From: an uncultured Gemmatimonadota bacterium
Lineage (GTDB): Bacteria; Gemmatimonadota; Gemmatimonadetes; Palauibacterales; Palauibacteraceae
Reading direction: 5' to 3'
Assembly (NCBI GenBank): GCA_913043255.1
Contig: CAJWLK010000009.1
Location: 1 to 64,000, forward strand
DNA length: 64,000 nt
Both the position numbers and the translations under genes were made by a program. The notes below the pieces were generated by a model. That model saw nothing but the letters and a program-made list of their open reading frames with translations. It was not told the origin of the DNA and searched no databases. Within the stretch, counting starts at the first letter, position 1. Every line of letters starts with the position of its first letter. This document shows, one piece after another, positions 18,437-26,478 of the stretch.

Positions 18437-19462
18437 CTAGAATAGAGCCAACAAATCAAGGACCACGACACCCATAAGGGAAGATCGTCCCGTACGAACT
18501 TGAGCCAAGATCTCGATGTTTTGCAGCGGCTGAATCGCCTGGATCACACCAAGCAACTCAGGCGGTACCGCAATGTAGACGAGCCCATCGCTTGGATCAT
18601 CGGTCCTGGCTAGGATGAAAGGCTCTCCCTCGTAAAAGTCTGTACGCTCCGGCCCCGCAATCTCAAGGGCTATAAACTGGAGAGTCCAGTGCACACGCAT
18701 ATTCTGATATTCATCCGGATTTGCCTTGAGTGCAGCAGCCGAAACGTCTGCGAATGTCGAATCGGAAGTAGATGTTCCGAGTTCCTTAGAGGGTATCCAG
18801 CCTTCGACACGGATTCGAGCCCATTGGTCTTTTCTCTCAACAACCGTTACCAACTTTCCGGGCAATATCGTCGCCATAGGATCACCCTCCGGCGCGTCAT
18901 GCATTTCCAACAGCGCTTCATCTGTTACTAAGCGCCTGTCTTCATACAAAATCTCCAGCGGTTGATCGATTGAAACACGGTCTCGTCCCGGTATCGCCGC
19001 TGGGGTTGTCAACGACATGCTCCTCACCCAACCAGAGCGTTTGATCCTAGTCCAACCATCTCGGTCTTCGAGTCGGTGTAGAAGGAAACCTTCTAGGAGG
19101 TGAGCCAAGGTTATACCAGACGGTTCGCGGTATAAATTCGTTCCGTTAACCTGATTAATAATGCCATTATGCCCTTCACGAGTTGTCACACCCAATGCAT
19201 CTGACAAAACCCACCCTTCCATATCGACGGCCGCCCATGATCCCTCTGTACGAGTTACCAGGACTGTTGTCCCCACAGCAATATCAGCGAGACGGCGACC
19301 ATCCGCCGTCTTACGAAAGGTCTCATCATCAATAATGACCTCACTTACCTGGGCATAAGCATGGTTAGTGAGACAGATCGAAAAGAATACACTGAGGCAA
19401 ATGGCTGCACGTCCTACAGCCACCCACAAAAACGTTTTTCTGGAAAGGACCCCGTCCGCCAC
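18437..19462 (-). CDS. Exported protein with bacterial SH3-like repeats
   Basis: A 341-residue protein with a signal peptide ending near NHAYAQ. Three SH3b-like units can be read, each ending in a G/E-W-V/I turn: GSWAAVDMEGWVLSDALG, DGWTRIKRSGWVRSMSL and DQWARIRVEGWIPSKELG. The C-terminal ~110 residues form a different domain (VHWTLQFIALEIAGPERT...YIAVPPELL) that I do not recognise. Bacterial SH3 domains commonly bind cell-wall peptides or glycans, so a wall- or envelope-associated role is reasonable. Start is GTG 19462 with GGGGAA upstream. The gene diverges from the outer-membrane protein gene with only 37 bp between the starts, so their promoters overlap. Confidence 0.75.
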   Translation of the reverse strand: MADGVLSRKTFLWVAVGRAAICLSVFFSICLTNHAYAQVSEVIIDDETFRKTADGRRLADIAVGTTVLVTRTEGSWAAVDMEGWVLSDALGVTTREGHNGIINQVNGTNLYREPSGITLAHLLEGFLLHRLEDRDGWTRIKRSGWVRSMSLTTPAAIPGRDRVSIDQPLEILYEDRRLVTDEALLEMHDAPEGDPMATILPGKLVTVVERKDQWARIRVEGWIPSKELGTSTSDSTFADVSAAALKANPDEYQNMRVHWTLQFIALEIAGPERTDFYEGEPFILARTDDPSDGLVYIAVPPELLGVIQAIQPLQNIEILAQVRTGRSSLMGVVVLDLLALF

Positions 19463-19499
19463 CTAGATTCCCCGCGCCGCGGCTACCCCGTACCATGGG

Positions 19500-20294
19500 G
19501 TGCCTAGTCTTCGAATATATAGGAGTGGTCTCGAACCAGTGTCAAACTCCGTGAAATTCCGTTCCCGTGGCCGTTTTTGTTTAGCCTTCTTTTCTATTGG
19601 CTTTATCGCATGCGCCATCTTACCAACTACTGCTCTTGGCCAAGAGGATGAGATTGATTCACCGTTTCGGTGGCGAGAGAAAAGTTTTCGGCTGGGACTA
19701 TTTGGCGGACAACACTCTGCAAACCGCGGATCGCTAGAATTTGGCCAAGGGCCAGCATCTGCAATTGGAGCTAAGATGCGGGCCCGTGTGTCAAGCCCAC
19801 TTTCACTGGAAGTCGGTGCAACCTTTGCCCCGGCAGAACGCTGGGTCCTCAACCCCATTGCAGAATCAGGTCCGATAATTATGGATACTGTTTCGGCCAA
19901 TTGGCTCCGAGCCGATTTTGGAGCTCAGGTTGGCCTCACGGGCGCTCGAACATGGAATGGGATTCACCCATACGCTCTTATCGGAGGTGGCCTGGTGTTC
20001 GGTATTATGGAAGGCGCCTCTGAGGTCATGGCTCCGCCAGAGATGGAGACCTTTCGATATGACATCTCGACAGCACCTCATATCTATGTCGGGTTTGGTT
20101 TTGAAGTCTTCCCGTCGGAGACGATCGGCATCGGGTTTGAGGTGCGAGACTATTTGATCCGGCTGAGCGCGCCAGACGGATTCCTGTCGCTACAGGCTCT
20201 CCAAGCATTTGAAAGCACAGGAGGCCCCGCCCCAGATGCATCTACCTATCAGCACAATCCAGAATTCGGAATTACAATCTGGTACTACTTCTGA
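19500..20294 (+). CDS. Predicted outer-membrane beta-barrel protein
   Basis: A protein of about 264 residues with a hydrophobic export signal (FCLAFFSIGFIACAILPTTALGQ) and then alternating hydrophobic/polar strands rich in Gly and aromatic residues, ending in GITIWYYF with a terminal Phe as expected for BamA-assembled barrels. The pattern (for example LRADFGAQVGLTG, IHPYALIGGGLVF, IYVGFGFEVF, IGIGFEVRDYLI) fits an 8-stranded OmpA/OmpW-like barrel. The start is uncertain: GTG 19500 gives an n-region of ~30 residues and internal GTG codons around 19540-19552 are alternatives. It is a lone gene between the divergent SH3 protein and moeA. Function unknown. Confidence 0.72.
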   Translation: MPSLRIYRSGLEPVSNSVKFRSRGRFCLAFFSIGFIACAILPTTALGQEDEIDSPFRWREKSFRLGLFGGQHSANRGSLEFGQGPASAIGAKMRARVSSPLSLEVGATFAPAERWVLNPIAESGPIIMDTVSANWLRADFGAQVGLTGARTWNGIHPYALIGGGLVFGIMEGASEVMAPPEMETFRYDISTAPHIYVGFGFEVFPSETIGIGFEVRDYLIRLSAPDGFLSLQALQAFESTGGPAPDASTYQHNPEFGITIWYYF

Positions 20295-20382
20295 GTCAGG
20301 TTGAGGGGGACTTGCAAAACGACGGGAGGGAAACCGTCCCGAACTACCGACGCCTCTACCCAAAAGATAAAACACGACAACA

Positions 20383-21633
20383 ATGAACAGTGCAGACTGG
20401 ATCTCTTACGAGGAGGCGTACGCACGCGGACTTGAAGCCGCCACCGCCTTAGCCACAGAAACCGTGCCTCTTACAGAAGCGCTAGGCAGAGCGCTGGCGA
20501 AACCCATATTAGCACGTGTTCCACACCCACCTTGGGACAACAGTGCCATGGATGGTTTCGCTGTGTACGAGCGCGATGTGCTCGGGGCAACAGAAGAAAC
20601 TCCTATTGCACTCCCAATCTCCCAGGAGATCCCAGCCGGAAAATTTCCACAAGGACCACTCGAAAAAGGATCTGCGGCACGTGTAATGACCGGTGCACCA
20701 GTCCCTGAAGGGGCAACAGGTGTGATTCGCATAGAGCACACCGACGGCGGCACGGACAACAAGGTCCTAATCTTCAATGATGCAGACAAAAAGCGGCATA
20801 TTCGGCTTACCGGCGAAGACACGCCGGCAGGTGCAACACTTCTTCAGACTGGGGAAGAAATCGGTTCGGCGGCAACAGGACTACTCGCGATGGCAGGATT
20901 CTCACATGTAGATGTAGTGCGTCAACCTCGAGTGGGCGTATTGGCAAACGGAGATGAACTGGCCGGCTTCGAAGACTACGCCGAAGTATTATCAGGTAAA
21001 AAGATTATGAACTCAAACGGTTACGCGCTCGCGGCACAGCTCGAATTAGCCGGTGCAGCCCCTACCATACTTGGGATCGCACGTGATAACCCTAAAGACC
21101 TCCGTCGCTATCTTCTAGAGTACAAAAACTTCGACGCATTAGTGTCGGCAGCTGGAGTAAGTGTGGGTGATCACGACTATGTGAAAAGTGTGCTCGATGA
21201 ACTTGGCTTTGAGCGATCCTTCTGGCGCGTTCAAATGAGACCCGGAAGTGCCACTCTTTTTGGAAACCTCAGTAATCGTCCCTTCTGGGGCGTTCCCGGG
21301 AACCCAGTTTCAGCACTTGTCACGTTCGAAGTTCTGGTACGACCAGCAATTCGAAAAATGGCTGGCTACGCGCGGCACACGCGTCGTTTAATCAGGTGCC
21401 GAACCGCCGAAGAAATCCGTGGACCGGAAAACGTTGTAACATTTCTTCGGGTTCAAATCGCTGAAGAAGGTTCTGGCCACCTGATAGCTCGGCTCGCGGG
21501 AGCTCAGGGATCTGGAATTCTCACTTCCATGCTGTCCGATGGGTTGCTCGTATTACCCGAAGGAACCAGTTCGGTCAAAAAGGGAGAGTCCGTTCAAGTC
21601 ATGCCGCTACGAGAGTGGGCTAAAAACGCTTAA
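20383..21633 (+). CDS. moeA: Molybdopterin molybdenumtransferase MoeA
   Basis: A 416-residue MoeA/gephyrin-like protein. It inserts molybdate into adenylylated molybdopterin, giving active molybdenum cofactor in the cytoplasm. Visible landmarks: the N-terminal VPHPPWDNSAMDGFAV block, GAPVPEGATGVIRIEHT, the SAAGVSVGDHDYV loop, and FWGVPGNPVSALVTFE near the C-terminal part. Length is normal for the family. It stands alone here, with the synthase-like gene convergent downstream, but it would serve the sulfite-oxidase-like enzyme at 30845 and whatever Mo hydroxylase the XdhC/MocA-like pair supports. No strong ribosome-binding site precedes the ATG. Confidence 0.95.
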   Translation: MNSADWISYEEAYARGLEAATALATETVPLTEALGRALAKPILARVPHPPWDNSAMDGFAVYERDVLGATEETPIALPISQEIPAGKFPQGPLEKGSAARVMTGAPVPEGATGVIRIEHTDGGTDNKVLIFNDADKKRHIRLTGEDTPAGATLLQTGEEIGSAATGLLAMAGFSHVDVVRQPRVGVLANGDELAGFEDYAEVLSGKKIMNSNGYALAAQLELAGAAPTILGIARDNPKDLRRYLLEYKNFDALVSAAGVSVGDHDYVKSVLDELGFERSFWRVQMRPGSATLFGNLSNRPFWGVPGNPVSALVTFEVLVRPAIRKMAGYARHTRRLIRCRTAEEIRGPENVVTFLRVQIAEEGSGHLIARLAGAQGSGILTSMLSDGLLVLPEGTSSVKKGESVQVMPLREWAKNA

Positions 21634-21680
21634 TGAATCTTCGTTGGAAGATTTCTTCTGCCGTAAACATCTAAAAAAAC

Positions 21681-22760
21681 TCAGATCCGAACGACAAGGG
21701 CCCCCTTAGTGTAACCACCCCCAATCGCCGTGAGCACAATCGTTGAGGGAACAGCGACGGGACCGTGCAATCCACGGACATACTCATCGAGAGTGATAGC
21801 AACCGTTGCGGCGGACATGTTTCCATAGCGTTGTATGTTGTGGATTACCCGCCCTTTGGAAAGCTCAAGTTGCTTCTCAAGACCTCTTGTGATCCGCAGG
21901 TTCGCTTGGTGTGGTATAACAACATCCACATCAGTCCACGCCAAAGCTGCTCGAGCAAGCGCTTGTTGAGCCACATCCGCCATGCCCACAACCGCATTTC
22001 GAAGAATCCGTGGACCGCCTTCCATATGAATCACCGGCGACGGTCCACCCTCCTCTTCCCACTTCTGTCCTCTCAGAAACAACGGGGTGCGGTCGAACTC
22101 TCCACCCACCGCTGGTGGTCCCATGAGCCCGATCTCTCCCTCAGTCCTTTCAAGAACACATGCGCCGGCTCCGTCCCCAAAGAGCACCGCGGTCTGCGTC
22201 TCATCGTAATCTACAAACCGAGTTAAAGTATCACCGGCAACCACAAGAACTCGCTGTGCCATACCGCTTAGTATCGCCGACCAGGCAGCCCCAATGGCGT
22301 ATACATATCCAGCACAAGCAGCATTGAGCACATACCCCCCCAGTTGAGGGGCTCCAATCTTGTTTGCTATGGTGCAGGCCGCGTTAGGTACTTCATCCGA
22401 TACGGTTAGCGAAGCGGCTATAAGAAGGTCCATATCAGTTGCACCGAACCCAGATGCTTCTAGTGCAGACAAGCACGCAGCCGCACACATATCCTCAGTC
22501 GTAAGCCCACTCTCAGGCGTCAAACGGCGACGCATCTCAATCCCTGTAACTTGGCGGGCCCAAAGGTCAAACACTTCAGAGTCTGAGAGATCTTCAACCT
22601 CTTCGATATCTTTTAGACTCGCTCGCCCTTTATCTACATCGAACGAGCTTTTCAGGGTGCCCAACTCGTAGAGATCGAAGTTGTCGACGGTCTCAACCGG
22701 AAGGTAACTCCCGGTTCCCATAATCTTCGCCGTAACTCTCTTTGACACGGTCTGTCTCAT
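21681..22760 (-). CDS. 3-oxoacyl-ACP synthase III-like protein (KAS III)
   Basis: A 359-residue thiolase-fold condensing enzyme with the KAS III triad: Cys149 in NAACAG, His284 in VVIPHQANLRI and Asn314 in RYGNMSAATV. KAS III enzymes start acyl chains from acetyl-CoA and malonyl-ACP. Compared with FabH, the region between LPVETVDNFDL and TGIEMRRRL is about 30 residues longer and acidic (DIEEVEDLSDSE), which suggests a branch with a different acceptor or partner. No fatty-acid synthesis genes surround it; it faces moeA and follows a lipoprotein gene. The start at 22760 is immediately after AAGGGG; GTG 22748 is an alternative. Confidence 0.85.
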   Translation of the reverse strand: MRQTVSKRVTAKIMGTGSYLPVETVDNFDLYELGTLKSSFDVDKGRASLKDIEEVEDLSDSEVFDLWARQVTGIEMRRRLTPESGLTTEDMCAAACLSALEASGFGATDMDLLIAASLTVSDEVPNAACTIANKIGAPQLGGYVLNAACAGYVYAIGAAWSAILSGMAQRVLVVAGDTLTRFVDYDETQTAVLFGDGAGACVLERTEGEIGLMGPPAVGGEFDRTPLFLRGQKWEEEGGPSPVIHMEGGPRILRNAVVGMADVAQQALARAALAWTDVDVVIPHQANLRITRGLEKQLELSKGRVIHNIQRYGNMSAATVAITLDEYVRGLHGPVAVPSTIVLTAIGGGYTKGALVVRI

Positions 22761-22831
22761 CCCCTTATGGACTGAAGAACAGTGCGGCCGGCATTCTACG
22801 CCCCTATTCGCCGGCCATGGGCCTGAGAGTA

Positions 22832-22871
22832 TAAGGTGCGTCTGTTGAAAACAGCTAGTTATTGCACCTTA
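22832..22871. repeat. Nested inverted repeat between lipoprotein and KAS III genes
   Basis: TAAGGTGC (22832-22839) is a perfect inverted repeat of GCACCTTA (22864-22871), and between them CTGTT and AACAG form a second stem around GAA. It lies just after the stop of the minus-strand lipoprotein gene. It could be a weak terminator of the sigma operon (no U tract is seen) or a binding site ahead of the KAS III gene. Confidence 0.35.
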
Positions 22872-22882
22872 ATCCAGGTCCG

Positions 22883-23251
22883 CTAAGGGGTCTTCCAACG
22901 AATGACGGTAGCAGTGACCCGTTGAGATCGGGTGTTATCCCTACCTTCCGTATAAACGTTACTCGATCCCATGATGAGAGCCTCTCCTCCGACCAAACAT
23001 GCCTCTTCCTTCATCTTGGGTAGGACGTCGTCCAGATCCGCCTTCCACAAGGTTCCCGTCCCTTCAATGATGCCTATCTCATCATAGTCTCGATCCGGAG
23101 CTCGAGAACTGAACACTTCAATCGCACAGTACTGGCTCCTAGGAGCGTGGGTGGCCCCAGTCTGGACGAAGGAGGCGTTCAGGCACCCTCCGGCAACTAA
23201 AGTCATCAGAATGAAGACCCCGGGTTGTAAAGGTTTTCGAAGTTTCACCAT
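22883..23251 (-). CDS. Small predicted lipoprotein
   Basis: About 122 residues. The signal peptide ends in a lipobox (VAGGC), so the mature protein should be lipid-anchored. The remainder contains CAIEVFSSRAPDRDYDEIGIIE and EACLVGGEALIMGSSN, a pattern like small RcsF/YbjQ-type alpha-beta lipoproteins, but I cannot name the family. ATG 23251 shares its A with the stop codon of the upstream gene (TAATG) and has GGAG before it, so it is translationally coupled. It is the last gene of the sigma / anti-sigma operon. A role in envelope sensing is possible but not shown. Confidence 0.7.
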   Translation of the reverse strand: MVKLRKPLQPGVFILMTLVAGGCLNASFVQTGATHAPRSQYCAIEVFSSRAPDRDYDEIGIIEGTGTLWKADLDDVLPKMKEEACLVGGEALIMGSSNVYTEGRDNTRSQRVTATVIRWKTP

Positions 23252-23964
23252 TAGTTGATGCTCCACATGAATTGAATAGGTGTCTGATGCCTTCTGTGAA
23301 TAGAGAAGTTAGGGGTACCATCATACGGATATGGTGGTCGTCGACCAGATCGCATACTTGCTCGGACTGATCGTACAGCTTCGAATGGAGTCCGTCCCTC
23401 CCTAACGAGACGGCGGACATTGGCAGGCAACCTGAGCAACTCATTAACCCTAAGACCGCGTGAGGACGCATCCCTTAACATATTTTGTGCTACCCTGACC
23501 GTGACCCCTGTGCGGAGCAAGTCTTCCAGCGCAACTACCACCATGGCAAAATCTTCAGAGTTTTCTCTGTATAGCTCCACCAGAAAACTTTGATCCAAGC
23601 CACTTCGCAAACCATCGGCGGCTTTCTCTAAATTGACTTCATCCGCGTCAAGGCCCACTACCGTGCCCGCCTGCCGAAGTTCGTCTGTGAGGGTGTAAAC
23701 AGCAGCGAGAATAACCTCCGACCCCATGCCCTTCGCTGCCCCTTCAATCGCCTTATCGACGAGAAGATTTCTTGGTAGCCCATCTGCCAAACCAAGCTGA
23801 ATGGCCGCCTCAATCTGAGATGTGGCGCCTTCCCCAAGTAAAGCGCGGACTCGCACAAGATCATCAGTCTGCGCGCCCAAAGGTACCACCCCAATTATAG
23901 CCACCAACAGCACTAGAAAGAGAGGCGATTGGAAGGCTAGGGAATAACTAGAGACCTTGATCAT
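23251..23964 (-). CDS. Exported alpha-helical protein of unknown function
   Basis: A 237-residue protein with a signal peptide ending near PLGAQTDD, followed by a mainly helical, charged region rich in Leu and Ala (RALLGEGATSQIEAAIQLGLADGLPRNLLVDKA). The C-terminal ~40 residues are basic with aromatic and proline residues (RRPPYPYDGTPNF). I recognise no domain. It sits 11 bp downstream of the anti-sigma gene and overlaps the lipoprotein start by one base, so it belongs to that operon. A periplasmic accessory of the sigma system is the simplest guess. Confidence 0.7.
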   Translation of the reverse strand: MIKVSSYSLAFQSPLFLVLLVAIIGVVPLGAQTDDLVRVRALLGEGATSQIEAAIQLGLADGLPRNLLVDKAIEGAAKGMGSEVILAAVYTLTDELRQAGTVVGLDADEVNLEKAADGLRSGLDQSFLVELYRENSEDFAMVVVALEDLLRTGVTVRVAQNMLRDASSRGLRVNELLRLPANVRRLVREGRTPFEAVRSVRASMRSGRRPPYPYDGTPNFSIHRRHQTPIQFMWSIN

Positions 23965-23975
23965 CCGATCTTACA

Positions 23976-24620
23976 CTATGGGGCTAATGAACGTGCGCCT
24001 GCACCGCCAGTGATCGCGATAACCGCATTTTGGCGGCCAAATCCGTCTTCCGTATAGCGCTCGGCATATGGGTCTGTAACCCAGTGGCTGCCATCGATGA
24101 CATACATATATCTATGCACACCAGGTGAGAGCTTGAGCCGGCCCGCCCATACACCATCTCCATCCGGATCAGCCAACATCACCTCAGGAACCCATTCATT
24201 AAAATCGCCGGCAACAGCAACCGACTTCGCTTCCGGTGCTTCAAGTTTGAACTGTACGTAAACAACTTCATTGTCTACGACTGTGGTAGCGGCACCCGAA
24301 GGTTCCACCGGTACTACTGCATCTTTAGGCAGAAGGAAGATGACTGCGAGCACGGCAGCAGCAGCTAGGCCAATTAGTGGACGGATGCGAATCGCATGTG
24401 GATCAATCCACCAATCGATAATACGAGGCCACTGCGACCGTTTCTCAGTCTGGATCGAATTGAGCACCAGCGACTCAAGCCCAACCGGAGCACCCTGCGC
24501 ACCTGATTCACGGACATCCCGCAAGAATGCATTCCAAACCTCAGCTTCCTGCTTAACATCAGGTTGGAGGTCGGCACCATCTAATTCGCCGTCTAAGTAC
24601 TGATCAAGTTCTTTGTTCAT
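23976..24620 (-). CDS. Membrane anti-sigma-like protein with periplasmic AMPK/CBM48-type domain
   Basis: A 214-residue single-pass protein. Residues 1-70 are cytoplasmic and begin LDQYLDGELDGADLQ, the pattern of anti-sigma domains, but the His/Cys ligands of zinc-type anti-sigma factors are absent. One membrane helix (about 84-100, IGLAAAAVLAVIFLL) leads to a C-terminal E-set domain: VVYVQFKLEAPEAKSVAVAG, FNEWVPEVMLADPDGDGVW, LSPGVHRYMYVIDG, WVTDPYAE. This is the AMPK1/CBM48 glycogen-binding fold, normally found on starch- and glycogen-active enzymes. The start overlaps the sigma-gene stop by four bases. I infer that it holds the sigma factor at the membrane and releases it on a signal, possibly a glycan, received outside. 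Confidence 0.8.
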   Translation of the reverse strand: MNKELDQYLDGELDGADLQPDVKQEAEVWNAFLRDVRESGAQGAPVGLESLVLNSIQTEKRSQWPRIIDWWIDPHAIRIRPLIGLAAAAVLAVIFLLPKDAVVPVEPSGAATTVVDNEVVYVQFKLEAPEAKSVAVAGDFNEWVPEVMLADPDGDGVWAGRLKLSPGVHRYMYVIDGSHWVTDPYAERYTEDGFGRQNAVIAITGGAGARSLAP

Positions 24621-25132
24621 CTGTAAATTTCTAACATCCCTTGTAACTGATCTCTCGCCCTGTGAACACGCATTTTTAGTGCCGATACCGAGATTTCTAA
24701 CTTCTCGGCCATCTCTTCATACGACCACCCTTCCACATGCTTGAGTAGGAACGCTTCACGGTGTTCACTACTCAAGGACTGCAGGGCACGGTAAATTTTT
24801 TCTCTTATCTCAGCTCTTTCCGCTCCATCCTCGGGCAAACCGCCGGATGCTTGTAAGGGTCCAGCAACTTCTAGCGACACTTCGCGTCTTGCTCGCCCTT
24901 TAAGCTGGTCTTTGCACAAATTAACAGCAATGCGAAACAGCCACCCACCTATTTTTTCAGGGTTTCGGCAGCGATCGAGGTTCCGAAATCCATTAATAAA
25001 CGCTTGCTGAACAATATCTGCCGCCTCATCCGTGCGTCCTGTCATGCGTTCTGCATAACGATAGAGGGAATCCTTATGCCTTCTTACGAGGACCGCATAA
25101 CTGTCCTGATCACCCGCGAGCACAGCGTGCAC
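24617..25132 (-). CDS. ECF RNA polymerase sigma factor
   Basis: At least 171 residues with sigma-2 (YRYAERMTGRTDEAADIVQQAF, then GWLFRIAVNLCKDQLK) and sigma-4 (LQSLSSEHREAFLLKHVEGW, then EEMAEKLEISVSALKMRVHRA). It would direct RNA polymerase to envelope-response promoters. GTG 25132 is the only standard start, but it begins only six residues before the conserved AGDQDSYAVLVRRH block. The frame continues upstream with homologous-looking sequence (RDDAQIVHAV) to an ATT at 25183, which follows AAGGAGG at good distance, so the real protein may be ~188 residues with a rare ATT start. It is the first gene of an operon with its anti-sigma, a helical exported protein and a lipoprotein. Confidence 0.9.
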   Translation of the reverse strand: MHAVLAGDQDSYAVLVRRHKDSLYRYAERMTGRTDEAADIVQQAFINGFRNLDRCRNPEKIGGWLFRIAVNLCKDQLKGRARREVSLEVAGPLQASGGLPEDGAERAEIREKIYRALQSLSSEHREAFLLKHVEGWSYEEMAEKLEISVSALKMRVHRARDQLQGMLEIYR

Positions 25133-25329
25133 AATTTGTGCATCGTCTCGCTGATCACCACGAATCCGGCCTTCGAGACCAATCCTCGGAATCCCTCCTT
25201 TATGAATAAGACGACCTCTATGCGGTTTAGGTCACTGGACGAGTGAGGGTTGGCTCCAATCACGACGGATTCATTCGTGGCACACACAAGAATTTAGCAG
25301 GATGAGATGATGCCGACTACCTTAGGAGC

Positions 25330-26478
25330 GTGAAATCTAACGGCCATAGAGTGCTCCTAGAGGACCTCCCGACCCCATCTCTCTTACTCGACCTGGATAT
25401 CCTTGAGTCAAATATCCAGTTCATGCAAGATCGCGCCGACACACTGGGCGTCCGCATGCGCCCACATGTCAAAACCCACAAGTGTGTAGAAATAGGAGAA
25501 TTACAGCGCTCTGCTGGTGCAAGAGGAATCACCGTTTCGACGATCGAGGAAGCTTTCACATTCGCAAATGCTGGCTTCGACGACATCCTATGGGCTTTTC
25601 CGATGATCCCGTCACGACTGAACGACGTGATCCAACTCTCAAGACAGATTGAGTTCGGGGTTGCCGTGGAGTCGGAAGCCACCCTAGAACTGCTGTCGAC
25701 GACCGGAGAAGCACTGTCAGTATGGATTGAGATTGATTGTGGATACGGTCGATCGGGGGTTCCTTACGAATCGGAAACCTTAGTCCGTCTTGCCCAGAAA
25801 ATCATAGCGGCAGGTCTCAAGCTTAAAGGATGCTTCACACATGGGGGGCACACCTATAAAGCGGACAACTCACGCCAGATCATTGAGTTAGCTGAGGACG
25901 GGCGATGCGCGATGGTTTCAGTAGGTGATCGATTACGCTCGGCCGGAATCGATCCCGGGTTACTGTCAGTTGGATCGACACCAGAAATGTCGATAGTTGA
26001 AAATCTGGAGGGTATTGATGAGGCACGACCTGGCAACTATTCACTCTTCGACTACTCACAGATTCATCTCGGTTCGTGTAGGGTAGAAAGATGTGCCGCC
26101 ACGGTACTTTCGACGGTGGTGTCAGCCAATGAAGCACGCGCTAAATCAATCGCCGATTGTGGAGCATTGGTCCTCTCTAAAGACCTTGGTCCAGACACTC
26201 CTCCCCACTATGGGCGTGTCTTTGAAGACCTTAGCGGCGAGCGACTCCATCCAGACATTCATGTTTCATCGGTAAGTCAAGAACATGGGACATTGACGAC
26301 AAATTATCCGGTTGGAACGAAAATTCGGATTCTTCCAAACCATTCCTGCCTGACGGTCGCTCAATTCGACCACTTCCAAGTCATCCGGGGTAACGAAGTA
26401 CTTGATCGCTGGCAGATCAAGCGTTCCCGAGATTTGGAGGCTGCGGGAACAAGTCGACTTCCTAAAACTAGTGAGTGA
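25330..26478 (+). CDS. D-threonine aldolase / DSD1-type PLP enzyme
   Basis: A 382-residue fold-type III (alanine-racemase barrel) protein. The PLP lysine is K48 in RPHVKTHK, and the C-terminal metal site is H338-S-C340 in PNHSCLT, as in D-threonine aldolase and D-serine dehydratase DSD1. These enzymes act on D-hydroxy-amino acids: D-threonine to glycine and acetaldehyde, or D-serine to pyruvate and ammonia. There is no export signal, so it works in the cytoplasm. Start is GTG 25330, after TTAGGAGC. The 3' end overlaps the convergent MocA-like gene by 11 bp. It fits the D-amino-acid theme of the left end of the window, although it is not in the same operon. Confidence 0.85.
   Translation: MKSNGHRVLLEDLPTPSLLLDLDILESNIQFMQDRADTLGVRMRPHVKTHKCVEIGELQRSAGARGITVSTIEEAFTFANAGFDDILWAFPMIPSRLNDVIQLSRQIEFGVAVESEATLELLSTTGEALSVWIEIDCGYGRSGVPYESETLVRLAQKIIAAGLKLKGCFTHGGHTYKADNSRQIIELAEDGRCAMVSVGDRLRSAGIDPGLLSVGSTPEMSIVENLEGIDEARPGNYSLFDYSQIHLGSCRVERCAATVLSTVVSANEARAKSIADCGALVLSKDLGPDTPPHYGRVFEDLSGERLHPDIHVSSVSQEHGTLTTNYPVGTKIRILPNHSCLTVAQFDHFQVIRGNEVLDRWQIKRSRDLEAAGTSRLPKTSE

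Noticed and set aside
19463..19900. 145-codon frame on the minus strand
   Set aside because: Antisense to the outer-membrane barrel gene, which has a signal peptide and a terminal Phe; the minus frame has neither.
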